Source: Lucifugimonas sp038150225 (GTDB lineage: Bacteria > Chloroflexota > Dehalococcoidia > Lucifugimonadales > Lucifugimonadaceae). Taken from it: 64,000 nucleotides of DNA. A program made the translations under genes and the position numbers. Each line of letters opens with the position of its first letter. The first letter of the stretch is position 1. The notes beneath the pieces were generated by a model that saw nothing but the letters and a program-made list of their open reading frames with translations, ran no database searches and was not told the origin of the DNA. Location of the stretch: the NCBI GenBank assembly GCA_038150225.1, contig JAYQWG010000005.1, forward strand, positions 4,315 through 68,314, given 5' to 3'. Positions 53,758 through 62,559 of this stretch are shown here, one piece after another.

Positions 53758-54932
53758 GTCGACTTCGATTTCATACCCCGAGAAATCGAATCTGAGCCAT
53801 AACGCTCCCTGATCGAATCGATTGCTTCGCTGGTGTGAGTATCAGTGAGCGGTGTCGCGTCGAGTAGCGACAGTTGTGCCGCTTGTTCACCCAGACCGGA
53901 AACCGAAACACCGATTAATCGCACCGGGTCCCCTCGGCGCGCCATCTCGGCTCGAAGTAGCCCTGCTGTCGTCTCGTAAATGAGTTGATCGCCGTCACCC
54001 GGTCTAACAAAAGTCTTCTGACGGGTAAACGTCGAGAAATCCCCGTATCGGAGTTTGATCCCTGCCTGTTTTGCCAGCTGTCCGGTCCTGCGAAGCCTCG
54101 TACCAACGCGTTCAGATAAATCCTTGAGTACCTCTTCGAGTTTTTCGATTTCAATGACGTCTGATGAGAAGGTAGTTTCTGCGCTGATCGATTTCGATTT
54201 TGGACGCTCTAGAATGGGGCTTCGATCAATTCCACGTGCTCGTTGTTTTAAGTAGCCCGAATGATTCGGACCGAGTGCTCGTCGAAGCGGACCATCTTCC
54301 GCCGTTGCTAACTGACCGAGACTAGTAATGCCGAGTTCTTTGAGTGCTTCCTCGGCCTTTGGTCCGATTCCCGGCATGTTTCTCACCGGCTGTGGAGCGA
54401 AAAACGCACGGGTATCTTCCTGTCTCACCCGGAACACGCCATTCGGTTTCGCATGCTCGGTTGCGACTTTGGCGACAAGCTTGCTGGGACCGATACCGAT
54501 GGAAACCGGCAATCCCAGTGAGTCTTTGACGTTTGCCCTGATTTTGTTGGCTTTGTCGAGCGGATCTCCAAGCGATCGTTCGGTCCCGGTCATGTCCATA
54601 TATGCTTCATCGACGCTCATTGGGACGACAAGAGGTGAGTATTCGTCGAGAATCGCCATAAACTTTTTCGAGACATCTCGATATAGCTTGTGGTTTCCTC
54701 GAAGGTAAATGGCGTTTGGAGCCAGTCGTCGCGCTACCGACATTGCCTGTGCCGAATGAACTCCGAATCGTCGAGCCTCGTAAGAGGCCGTCGAGACGAC
54801 GCCACGTGGTCCTAGTCCGCCGATAATCACCGGCTTTCCGATGAGACCTGGGTTTTCCTGTCGTTCAACCTCAACAAAGAACGCGTCTAGATCGACGTGA
54901 AATACGAGCCGTTCTTGAGGTTCAGGAGCCAT
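53754..54932 (-). CDS. dinB: DNA polymerase IV (DinB)
   Basis: A 392-residue Y-family translesion polymerase. HVDLDAFFVEVE near residue 12 has the first catalytic Asp; SVDEAYMDMT near 105 has the second Asp and the Glu. SIGIGPSKLVAKVATEHAKP and MPGIGPKAEEALKELGI (helix-hairpin-helix) match the thumb. The little-finger domain follows. It lies 45 bp downstream of ribH and may be read from the riboflavin operon. Confidence 0.95.
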   Translation of the reverse strand: MAPEPQERLVFHVDLDAFFVEVERQENPGLIGKPVIIGGLGPRGVVSTASYEARRFGVHSAQAMSVARRLAPNAIYLRGNHKLYRDVSKKFMAILDEYSPLVVPMSVDEAYMDMTGTERSLGDPLDKANKIRANVKDSLGLPVSIGIGPSKLVAKVATEHAKPNGVFRVRQEDTRAFFAPQPVRNMPGIGPKAEEALKELGITSLGQLATAEDGPLRRALGPNHSGYLKQRARGIDRSPILERPKSKSISAETTFSSDVIEIEKLEEVLKDLSERVGTRLRRTGQLAKQAGIKLRYGDFSTFTRQKTFVRPGDGDQLIYETTAGLLRAEMARRGDPVRLIGVSVSGLGEQAAQLSLLDATPLTDTHTSEAIDSIRERYGSDSISRGMKSKST

Positions 54933-54977
54933 GCCGATAGATGAGCACCATCGGGCGAATAGCTAGTACCGAGAGCG

Positions 54978-55442
54978 TCAGGCGAGGTCCTGGATCTGAC
55001 GGATGTTGTTAGCCATCTCGACTGCAGCATCAGCATAGTCGCGGGCATGCGAAATTCGTGCGATCGCCTGATCGGTGTTATCCGTGGTCAGGACTCCAAA
55101 GATCACAGGCTTCCCTGATTCGCTTCCGGCGGTGGAAATACCCTCGGTGGTAGCGAACGCGACGTGATCGTAATGATCAGTTTCACCCTTGATTACCGCG
55201 CCAAGGCAAATCACAGCGTCGATGTCGCCACGGTTCGCTAGGTGACGCGCCAGCAGAGGCAATTCAAACGCACCTGGTGCACTAACCGAGACTATGGACG
55301 AATCAGATATTCCCAGTTGCTGCAAGCGTTTGATAGCAAGATCGCGCATTTGGTGGGTGACGTAGCTGTTGAAGCGCGCGGTCACGACCGCGATGCCAAG
55401 TTCGTCCGTGGTGTATGAGGGCTCGATGGATTTTGGGCTCAT
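54978..55442 (-). CDS. ribH: 6,7-dimethyl-8-ribityllumazine synthase
   Basis: A 154-residue lumazine synthase, the penultimate enzyme of riboflavin synthesis. ARFNSY near 23, SAPGAFELPLLARHL near 54, CLGAVIKGETDHYDHV near 80 with the catalytic His, and FGVLTTDNTDQA near 115 are conserved. It overlaps ribBA by 4 bp. Confidence 0.97.
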   Translation of the reverse strand: MSPKSIEPSYTTDELGIAVVTARFNSYVTHQMRDLAIKRLQQLGISDSSIVSVSAPGAFELPLLARHLANRGDIDAVICLGAVIKGETDHYDHVAFATTEGISTAGSESGKPVIFGVLTTDNTDQAIARISHARDYADAAVEMANNIRQIQDLA

Positions 55443-56713
55443 TTGGGTGACGATCTAACCGTTGGTTTGGAGTTGTCGATGTTCAGGTCGTGGCCCATCT
55501 TTTCTACCTTAGTTTTCAAGTAGAACCTGTTTTCTTCATTTACCGGTGCTTCAAGAGGGATTTGCTCGACCATTTCCAGTCCGAATCCCTCTAATCCAAC
55601 CACTTTCTTTGGATTGTTGGTGAGTAACTTGAACCGTCGTACACCGAGGTCGCGAAGAATTTGCGCACCTACTCCGTACCGACGGAGATCCATCGGGAAG
55701 CCGAGACGTGTGTTGGCTTCGACTGTGTCGAGTCCCTGGTCTTGGAGCTCATACGCTTTCAGCTTGTTGAGAAGCCCGATTCCCCGACCTTCTTGCCGCA
55801 TGTAGACGAGAACTCCGCGCCCTTCTTTGGCAATGGCATCAAGCGCCATATTCACCTGGTCACCACAGTCACAGCGAGTGCTGCCGAAAACATGTCCGGT
55901 CAAACACTCGGATTCAACTCGAACCATGACCGGTTCCGAATCGTCAATTTCGCCCATGTACACGGCAATGTGTTCACCGGTGTCTACTGGGCTGCGGTAC
56001 GCGACAGACTTGAACACACCGTGTTGGGTGGGAAGCCGTGCTTCAGCTGCACGCTCAACCAACTTTTCGTGACTCGTGCGGTACGCAATTACATCGGCGA
56101 TCGACACGATCGGCATTTCATGTTTTTCAGCGATCTTTTCTAACTGAGGTCGCCGTGCCATCGTTCCATCTTCGTTGAGAATTTCGCAAATTACGGCTGC
56201 CGGGTGAAGTCCAGCCATTTTGACAAGATCAACAGAGCCTTCGGTGTGACCCGCACGAACCAATACACCACCGTCCTGATACCGGAGTGGAAACACGTGT
56301 CCGGGCTGCACGAAATTGGCAGCGGTCGATTCCTCGCTCGCCAACAGTTGGATCGTGTGTGATCGATCCGCGGAAGATATTCCGGTTGTAATTCCGTAAG
56401 CGGCGTCTACGGTCACGGTGAATGCCGTGTGGTGCTCTGACGTGTTCTTCTTGACCTGCATTGGCAGATCCAGTCGGTCGAGGTTTTCGCCGAGCATCGG
56501 TGTGCAAATGAGTCCACGCGCTTCCATAGTGAAAGTCGTGATCTTTTCGGGCGTGGCGAACTCCGCCGCCATCACCATGTCACCCTCGTTTTCGCGGTCC
56601 TCGTCGTCGACAAGTATCACGATCCCGCCACGCTTTATGTGCTCTACGGCGCGTTCGACCGAAGCGAATACTTTCGGATCGACTTTGTCGGGAATGTTTG
56701 GATTAATGGTCAT
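55439..56713 (-). CDS. ribBA: Bifunctional 3,4-dihydroxy-2-butanone 4-phosphate synthase/GTP cyclohydrolase II
   Basis: A 424-residue fusion that supplies both precursors of riboflavin. The RibB half (1-205) has DDEDRENEGD and the HTAFTVTVDA and RAGHTEGSVDL motifs. The RibA half has the zinc site CLTGHVFGSTRCDCG near 267 and YMRQEGRGIG near 304. Both halves look active. It overlaps ribE by 4 bp and ribH by 4 bp, so translation is coupled. Confidence 0.97.
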   Translation of the reverse strand: MTINPNIPDKVDPKVFASVERAVEHIKRGGIVILVDDEDRENEGDMVMAAEFATPEKITTFTMEARGLICTPMLGENLDRLDLPMQVKKNTSEHHTAFTVTVDAAYGITTGISSADRSHTIQLLASEESTAANFVQPGHVFPLRYQDGGVLVRAGHTEGSVDLVKMAGLHPAAVICEILNEDGTMARRPQLEKIAEKHEMPIVSIADVIAYRTSHEKLVERAAEARLPTQHGVFKSVAYRSPVDTGEHIAVYMGEIDDSEPVMVRVESECLTGHVFGSTRCDCGDQVNMALDAIAKEGRGVLVYMRQEGRGIGLLNKLKAYELQDQGLDTVEANTRLGFPMDLRRYGVGAQILRDLGVRRFKLLTNNPKKVVGLEGFGLEMVEQIPLEAPVNEENRFYLKTKVEKMGHDLNIDNSKPTVRSSPK

Positions 56714-57318
56714 TCGTTGGATTTCAGGTCAGCGATGTACGGGGCTATGAGATTGGCAACGTATTTTGCCGTCACATCGGCTTCCAGATTTACAGCTGAT
56801 CCTTCGTGACGGTACTGCAGTGTTGTGTGATCAAACGTGAACGGAATAATTGCGACTGAGAAAGAATCATCGTTTCGGTCAACTACCGTGAGGCTTGTGC
56901 CATCAATAGTGATGAAGCCCTTTTCGACTACGTTCTCAATTATATTCTCTGGAGCCTCAATGACGATCACTTTCGAGTTGCCATCTTCGATGATCGATCT
57001 GATGCGCCCAACTCCGTCAACATGACCTTGGACCATGTGACCGCCCACTCGATCTCCGTACTTGAGAGAGCGCTCGAGGTTCACCTTTTCGCCTGAGGTA
57101 AGTTCAGAAAAGTTGGTTCGAGATCGAGTTTCGGGAACGGTGTCTACCGTAAAAGACGAAGAGTGCTCGTCGATTGAAACTACTGTGAGGCAAGCTCCAG
57201 CAACCATGATCGATTCGGATATTTCCAGGTCTTCTAACACTTTTGAGGCGTTAATAACGAGCGTGTCTCCGTCATACGACGACACGGTTCCGACCTCTTC
57301 GATGATTCCTGAAAACAT
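56710..57318 (-). CDS. ribE: Riboflavin synthase alpha subunit
   Basis: A 202-residue protein made of two similar lumazine-binding barrels. MFSGIIEEVG at the start is typical. ACLTVVSID in the first half and GTSLTVVDR in the second are paired motifs, and GHMVQGHVDGVG marks the hinge. It makes riboflavin from two lumazine molecules. It lies 34 bp after ribD. Confidence 0.97.
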   Translation of the reverse strand: MFSGIIEEVGTVSSYDGDTLVINASKVLEDLEISESIMVAGACLTVVSIDEHSSSFTVDTVPETRSRTNFSELTSGEKVNLERSLKYGDRVGGHMVQGHVDGVGRIRSIIEDGNSKVIVIEAPENIIENVVEKGFITIDGTSLTVVDRNDDSFSVAIIPFTFDHTTLQYRHEGSAVNLEADVTAKYVANLIAPYIADLKSNE

Positions 57319-57352
57319 GATGAAGATTGAGGTTTCGAGCTAAAACTACCGG

Positions 57353-58432
57353 CTACGAAACATAGCCTTGGATCAGGATATCGCTCCCGATGCGCTCGTG
57401 TGACACGGTTTCGAGTCTTAGTGCGTCATTTAGTTTTGCTGCGCCGGAGCCTTGGAATGGACCTGGTGCGGTCTCGCCTCCAATGATGATTGGCGCGATG
57501 AACAGCATCACTTTTTGTGCCAACTTTTGGTCGAGGAAACTTCCGCCAAGTTTGCCACCGGCTTCGACAAGCAGATTCTGAATTTCGAATTTTCCGAGGT
57601 CGACAAGGAGTTGTTGCAGATTCAAACCATCGTCAGTTTCGTCGATACGCAACACGCTGACGTTCGACCGCTCGAAGCTCACATTCGCTCTGGATCCCAC
57701 TACCCAAATTATTTCACCGGAGTCATCCAGTATGTTTGCGTTTTCGGGTAATCGTGCCTTTGAATCAAGAACGATCCGGTACTTCGGACGGCCGGTCTTT
57801 GAGCCACCCGGTCGTGCAGTCATTCGAGGATCATCGGCCAGTACTGTGCCGATTCCAGTGAGAATTGCGTCCGACTCGTTGCGTATCTCATGAACGCGTT
57901 CACGTGAGGCTTCCGAGGTTATCCACTGTGAATCTCCCGTTCGCGTCGCAATTTTGCCGTCAAGGCTGATAGCAGATTTGAGAGTGACAAATGGCCTCTC
58001 GTTTTCGAGGTGATGAGCAAATCCCTCAATCATTTGATTTGACTTGATCAACTGCCCGGACGAAACAGAATGGTCAATTTCAATCCCAACTGCTTTAAGT
58101 TGCCGAAACCCATTTCCAGAAACTTGCGGATTCGGATCTTCGATTGGGCAGACAACTTTCTTGATGCCCGCGGAAATGATCAGATCCGTACACGGTGCAG
58201 CAACACCATGAAAGGCGTGCGGCTCGAGAGTGCAATAAATCGTTGCACCACGAGCTCGATCACCGGCCTGATCCAGTGCTATCGCCTCCGCGTGTTTGCC
58301 TGGGCGTGGCTCCGTTGCTCCTTCGCCAACAATTTGACCGTCTTGAACGATCACTGCGCCAACAGGTGGGCGTGGCGAAACACCACCTTTTGCGGCACGG
58401 GCGAGTTCTATTGCACGGTCTAACGGATCTAT
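57353..58432 (-). CDS. ribD: Bifunctional riboflavin biosynthesis deaminase/reductase RibD, apparent ATA start
   Basis: RibD deaminates the pyrimidine and reduces the ribose of the early intermediate. The deaminase has GKHAEAIAL and CTLEPHAFHGVAAPC (zinc ligands His, Cys, Cys). The reductase begins near ERPFVTLKSAISLDGKIA. The first GTG in frame (58354) would cut off the first 26 residues of the deaminase fold, including RAIELAR and SPRPPVGAVIV. The frame is open up to the dcd stop but has no ATG, GTG or TTG there. ATA at 58432 follows AAGGA by eight bases and gives 359 residues starting MDPLDRAIELA, as in the family. An ATG-to-ATA change or an ATA start are the options. Confidence 0.9.
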   Translation of the reverse strand: MDPLDRAIELARAAKGGVSPRPPVGAVIVQDGQIVGEGATEPRPGKHAEAIALDQAGDRARGATIYCTLEPHAFHGVAAPCTDLIISAGIKKVVCPIEDPNPQVSGNGFRQLKAVGIEIDHSVSSGQLIKSNQMIEGFAHHLENERPFVTLKSAISLDGKIATRTGDSQWITSEASRERVHEIRNESDAILTGIGTVLADDPRMTARPGGSKTGRPKYRIVLDSKARLPENANILDDSGEIIWVVGSRANVSFERSNVSVLRIDETDDGLNLQQLLVDLGKFEIQNLLVEAGGKLGGSFLDQKLAQKVMLFIAPIIIGGETAPGPFQGSGAAKLNDALRLETVSHERIGSDILIQGYVS

Positions 58433-58450
58433 ATCGAGAATCCTTGGAAC

Positions 58451-59032
58451 CTACGAACGTTTGATGTGACTATCGAAATCAAGATGCGCGCGGCTAGCAG
58501 TCGGAACTTCTTGACCCTGGTAGCGACTGCTCAATTCTTTGGAACCATACGGCCGCTCGACTTCGGTGGTCATTTGCTGGAACGAAATTTGACCGATTCT
58601 CATGCCGAAATAAAGCGTGATAGGAAGACGTGACACGTTCGCGAGTTCCAGTGTTAGATTTCCGGTCCATCCCGGATCTATAAATCCAGCAGTCGAGTGG
58701 ATCATCAGTCCAAGTCGACCCAGCGAACTTTTTCCTTCGATACGGGCAACAATGTCGTTCGGCAGTGTCAGTTTTTCGAGGGTGCTTCCCAGCACGAATT
58801 CACCGGGGTGCAGCATGAATGGCACATCCTCGGTGATTTCGACCTCTTCAGTAAGGTTTGGAACATCCTTGCGAAGATCGATGTAAGGCAAGGTCGAATT
58901 CCTGAATACGAGGATCGTGTTCGCTAGATGAAAATCGACGCTGGCTGGCTGAACATCACGATCCGAATACGGCTCAATCTTGATCGTGCCTGCCTCAATC
59001 GCCTCTCGAATTGACCGGTCACTTAGGACCAT
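58451..59032 (-). CDS. dcd: dCTP deaminase
   Basis: A 193-residue trimeric enzyme that makes dUTP from dCTP (some members also hydrolyse to dUMP). VLSDRSIREAI at the start, QPASVDFHL near 28, RIEGKSSLGRLGL near 107 and HSTAGFIDPGWTGNLTLEL seen across 121-139 carry the active-site Ser, Arg and Glu. It is first in the transcript with ribD, whose apparent start lies 18 bp after its stop. Confidence 0.95.
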   Translation of the reverse strand: MVLSDRSIREAIEAGTIKIEPYSDRDVQPASVDFHLANTILVFRNSTLPYIDLRKDVPNLTEEVEITEDVPFMLHPGEFVLGSTLEKLTLPNDIVARIEGKSSLGRLGLMIHSTAGFIDPGWTGNLTLELANVSRLPITLYFGMRIGQISFQQMTTEVERPYGSKELSSRYQGQEVPTASRAHLDFDSHIKRS

Positions 59033-59116
59033 GCGCGTCTCCCAAAATGTTCCGATGTTTAGAAGTGATCTCAGGATTGTACCGAGAGCAATTTACGGTT
59101 GGTACGGATTGTTAAT

Positions 59117-59149
59117 CAAAAAGGGCGAGTCAAAATTGACTCGCACCCG
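59117..59149 (-). terminator. Rho-independent terminator of the SIMPL lipoprotein gene
   Basis: On the minus strand GCGAGTCAA pairs with TTGACTCGC around TT, followed by CCTTTTTGATT. It lies about 20 bp past the gene stop and ahead of dcd. Confidence 0.9.
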
Positions 59150-59166
59150 TTTTGAACCACTTTTGT

Positions 59167-60123
59167 TTAGTTGATTGCGAACACAGCCTGAACTGTGACT
59201 GAGAGACTCGTTTCGCCCGCATTGATTGGAGTTGGGGCAAATCCGCCATCGAATGCTGCGCTCTCCGCCCGTGCATAGTTCACGGTGACAGGAGCAGAGC
59301 TTCCGATTTCAGACAGGTATACGAGTTGACCAAGAGTCGCACCCATAGCTCGGGCGTAGATGTCGGCTTTGGCAAGGGCATCTGCCGCTGCAGCCTGTCG
59401 AATCTCTTCACCAAACTCGCTTGGGTCGGCAACCGTGAATGAGATTGAATTCACACGAATCAAGTTGCCACCTGCTTCAGCCGCACTGTCCACGACATTC
59501 CCAAGATTGTCGATGTCACGAACTGTTACCTGTACGGAGTTCGAAACCACGTAACCGATTATTCGCGGCTCGCTGTGTCGACTCGGTGAGTCAGAAACTT
59601 CAACCCAGGTAGTTTGTGGGTGAATGTTAAAGCTAGTTGTGACGATGTCGTCTTCAGCGACTCCGAGGGCGGTCAGTTCTGCAATGACTTGATCCATCGC
59701 CTGAGCTGCCGCCTGGCGTGCTGCGGATACCGTTTCTTCGCGGCTCTCAACACCGAGAGAAACCTTCGCGATGTCGGCCGAGACATTGACTGTTGCGGAT
59801 CCGTTTACCCAAATTCCGTTTGGCGAAAAACTGGCACCACTGTAGGTGCTTGCGAATCCTTGAACGGAGCTAAAACCATCCGGGTAAGGCGCAATTGCAG
59901 GAATGGCTGGTTCGCTGTAGCTGCTGCTCGATACAGGGAAGCTTTCACCAACGCTTCCGGTGCTCCTGACGATGTCAGCCGGGGCACCGATTGCGATGTC
60001 CTGCTGATTTGATCCTGCTGGTTCATTGTTGGTAGCACCGTCTCGTGCGCACGCTACGGCGGCTAAAGCGATTAACGACATCGCTGCCATGAGCAACCAG
60101 GTAGAGCGGAATTTGATATTCAT
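59167..60123 (-). CDS. SIMPL-domain (DUF541) lipoprotein
   Basis: A 318-residue exported protein. The signal MAAMSLIALAAVAC ends in a lipobox (AVAC). A Ser/Pro-rich linker follows, then the SIMPL domain from about residue 105: VNGSATVNVSADIAKVSLGV, TTSFNIHPQTTW and AKADIYARAMGATLGQLVYL are typical. The family is an oxidative-stress-linked or signalling-related periplasmic domain of unclear reaction. It lies downstream of anti-sigma and ECF sigma genes on the same strand, 200 bp away. Confidence 0.87.
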   Translation of the reverse strand: MNIKFRSTWLLMAAMSLIALAAVACARDGATNNEPAGSNQQDIAIGAPADIVRSTGSVGESFPVSSSSYSEPAIPAIAPYPDGFSSVQGFASTYSGASFSPNGIWVNGSATVNVSADIAKVSLGVESREETVSAARQAAAQAMDQVIAELTALGVAEDDIVTTSFNIHPQTTWVEVSDSPSRHSEPRIIGYVVSNSVQVTVRDIDNLGNVVDSAAEAGGNLIRVNSISFTVADPSEFGEEIRQAAAADALAKADIYARAMGATLGQLVYLSEIGSSAPVTVNYARAESAAFDGGFAPTPINAGETSLSVTVQAVFAIN

Positions 60124-60325
60124 TACCGCATCCTTTCTTATTTTGACTGGCTCAAAGATCGAGCCAGGTATTGCTTTGCTTCTGCGTCACACCGTGCGTG
60201 CTCGCAGTGTTGTCATAGATAGGACGTGTGAGTACGTGGAAAAGTTCCACAATTTGCGTAGATGTGCTGAATTCGTCCTGAAAAACTGTCGCACTAACTC
60301 GACGAGACCGGCAGTCGGAGTCGAG

Positions 60326-61243
60326 CTAGCTCCGGGTTGACCGAAGTCGCAGCCATCCTGCGGCGAGAAGAGCCGTGATGATCGCGAGTGCCAACTGAAG
60401 CTGTCGGACAGGTAGCGGCAACCCGTCGCTGTCACCATCATCCGGAAGCGCAGATTCTGAAATAGCTGCGATCTCACCCTCATCAACGACATTGGATTCC
60501 GTAGTTGAGTTATCTACCGCTCCACCAACAGCAGGTGATCCAGATGCTGCAGGGTCGTATGGCAGCAACTCTTCAGGAGCAACAGGCGCTTCTTTAGTCT
60601 GTATCTGATCTCCATCTACCTCGGCTTTTGCAAGCTCAGGAGTTGCCATTGGTGCTGGTGCAAGTTCAGTTGAATCCGCTGGAGCCCGTTGCGCTAAGTC
60701 CATCTCCGAGGTTGTAGGGGCCTCTGCTGCCAAACCCTCTGACGCGGGTACCGCAGCACCAGCGGCAAAAGTTGAGCCATCCGACTCAATTGAAGAGTCA
60801 TCGACATCAGCGAATACAGCAACTTCATCGCTGCTCGACCGTGAACCTGATTGCTCAACTAAGCCCGCAAGATCACCAACAGTGAGAACCGCAACGGCAA
60901 GAGCCGCGATTCCGGCAAGCACTGCCGGAACCCAAGCAAGTTTCTGATTCGGAGCGAACTGGTAGAACAACTTGCCGAGAGATGACTCTTTGGATTCGGC
61001 TGTCTGGACCATTTCAGGTGTGATTGCGAATGACCGCGTCGCCTCTGGCGTTTCGATCCGACCAAGCAACTCTCTAAGTGCCTGTTGAGTACTTAGGTCT
61101 TTAGCGAGTTCCGGGTCTGATTTGACCAGTTCGCTTACAAAGAGAGCCTCTTCCTCAGACGCGTTGCCATCGACGTACGCATTGATGGCGTACTCAGCGC
61201 GGTCAGTTCGACCGGTTATTCGATTTAGCAACGATTTAAGCAC
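60326..61243 (-). CDS. Anti-sigma factor (RsgI/RskA-like membrane protein)
   Basis: A 305-residue protein that follows the ECF sigma gene by 20 bp. Residues 1-60 resemble an anti-sigma domain (YAINAYVDGNASEEEALFVSE) but lack the His-Cys zinc motif. One membrane segment lies near residues 103-125 (WVPAVLAGIAALAVAVLTVG). A long acidic Ala/Pro-rich region and a second membrane segment near the C-terminus (LQLALAIITALLAAGWLRL) follow. It should hold the sigma factor at the membrane until a signal arrives. Assignment rests on context and layout. Confidence 0.75.
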   Translation of the reverse strand: MLKSLLNRITGRTDRAEYAINAYVDGNASEEEALFVSELVKSDPELAKDLSTQQALRELLGRIETPEATRSFAITPEMVQTAESKESSLGKLFYQFAPNQKLAWVPAVLAGIAALAVAVLTVGDLAGLVEQSGSRSSSDEVAVFADVDDSSIESDGSTFAAGAAVPASEGLAAEAPTTSEMDLAQRAPADSTELAPAPMATPELAKAEVDGDQIQTKEAPVAPEELLPYDPAASGSPAVGGAVDNSTTESNVVDEGEIAAISESALPDDGDSDGLPLPVRQLQLALAIITALLAAGWLRLRSTRS

Positions 61244-61263
61244 TCTGTAAAAAGCTCCTCAAT

Positions 61264-61848
61264 CTATAGACGCATGGAGGCCGGTAAAAGTTCCGGTTGC
61301 TGTTGAACGCAATCTCTCATACGAGCCCGAGCCCGATTAATTCGTGACTTCACTGTTCCAATAGAAACACCTAATGAATCGGCGGCTTCCTCGTACTGAA
61401 ACCCTTCGACATCAACCATTACAAGGGCAAACCGATGATCGTCCGAGAGCCCTCCAAGACAGTGCTCTAGGAGGCGGGCTAATTCGGAATTGAGCGCGTC
61501 GGCTAGCGGGTCTTGCGACTCATCCTGCACCGTTTCTGCGAAGAAGACGATGTCTTCATCCAACGATTTGTCGCCTCGGCGGGTCACCTTACGTAGATGG
61601 TCAAGTGAGGCGTTCTTTGCGATACGGAGCAACCACGCTTTGAATAATCCACCGCGATACGTGGAAATTTTTCTGAAAGCTGAGATAAAAGCGTCTTGCG
61701 TGATGTCTTCTGCGGCTGCGCGATTGCCCACGGTTCGCAATACGAAGCCAAATACGACATCTTGATATTCCGCGACTAACTGGTTGAAGGCGGTGTAATC
61801 GCCGTCACGGGTTAGCTGGATAAGTCGTTGCTCTTCGGTCGTACTCAA
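61264..61848 (-). CDS. ECF-family RNA polymerase sigma factor
   Basis: A 194-residue sigma-70-type factor of the ECF group. Region 2 contains AAAEDITQDAFISAFRKI and the -10-binding FKAWLLRIAKN near 85. Region 4 has FQYEEAADSLGVSIGTVKSRINRAR across residues 150-174, a helix-turn-helix. It precedes its likely anti-sigma factor by 20 bp. It diverges from the signal peptidase gene. Confidence 0.94.
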   Translation of the reverse strand: MSTTEEQRLIQLTRDGDYTAFNQLVAEYQDVVFGFVLRTVGNRAAAEDITQDAFISAFRKISTYRGGLFKAWLLRIAKNASLDHLRKVTRRGDKSLDEDIVFFAETVQDESQDPLADALNSELARLLEHCLGGLSDDHRFALVMVDVEGFQYEEAADSLGVSIGTVKSRINRARARMRDCVQQQPELLPASMRL

Positions 61849-62013
61849 ATCGAAGGTATCAGGAAAGAAATTACGGATATCGTATTCCTGCCCAGTGCTT
61901 CAAAACATTACTTGTCGGTTACTTCAAATATAAATTCGGTTGATATATTCAAATTGGTTTTATGCTTTGGCGAGACCAGTTCAAAGAATCATTCAGGCGA
62001 AACCTTAGGCAAT

Positions 62014-62559
62014 TTGCGTTCTGTTATCAGGGATACAGGTGAAACGATCATCACGGCTGTGTTGATCTTTTTGTTGTTGCAAGGGACCACTCAGAGCTTC
62101 CTGATCGACGGATCATCGATGGAACCCACGCTGGTTCAAGGTGAACGTCTGCTGGTAAACCGGTTCGTGTATTTCCGTTCTCCGGTGTCTCTGTTTGGTG
62201 ATGAGAACTATTTATTAGCGGGTCCGCAACGGGGGGACATTGTCGTATTCCACCCTCCAACCGGAGCCGAAACCGATTTTGTTAAGCGAATTGTTGGCAT
62301 TCCCGGTGATTGGATTGATCTGGACGGAGAGTCGGTCTACGTGAACGGCGTTGTCACTGACTACGTGGATCAATCGACGGCGCGACGGCGCGAAGACTAT
62401 CCAGTTCAGGTTCCCGAAGGCGAATACTTTGTGCTTGGTGACAACCGACGTGTGTCTATGGATTCCAGGAACTGGGGATTCGTGCCGGCAGAATCGATCG
62501 TCGGTAGGGCGTGGGCTGTTTACTGGCCAGTCACAGACTTCCGAATTTTCAGCGGTTAG
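62014..62559 (+). CDS. lepB: Signal peptidase I
   Basis: Signal peptidase I cleaves signal peptides outside the membrane. One membrane segment lies at residues 9-25, the catalytic Ser in IDGSSMEPTL (S35), the general-base Lys in DFVKRIVGIPGD (K91) and LGDNRRVSMDSR near 150. The frame is open to 61828, but that would overlap the sigma factor gene. I chose TTG 62014 (181 residues), which follows AGG by four bases; TTG 61954 is an alternative. Neither start is strong. A short frame starting at ATG 61973 in another phase ends at TGA 62040 and may be noise. Confidence 0.9.
   Translation: MRSVIRDTGETIITAVLIFLLLQGTTQSFLIDGSSMEPTLVQGERLLVNRFVYFRSPVSLFGDENYLLAGPQRGDIVVFHPPTGAETDFVKRIVGIPGDWIDLDGESVYVNGVVTDYVDQSTARRREDYPVQVPEGEYFVLGDNRRVSMDSRNWGFVPAESIVGRAWAVYWPVTDFRIFSG

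Noticed and set aside
59033..59166. FMN riboswitch upstream of the dcd-rib operon
   Set aside because: The region is short and holds a terminator; none of the conserved FMN-aptamer segments was seen.
61849..62013. N-terminal extension of signal peptidase I and a short frame at 61973-62042
   Set aside because: The extension would overlap the divergent sigma gene and reads as non-family sequence; the short frame is in another phase and stops at once.
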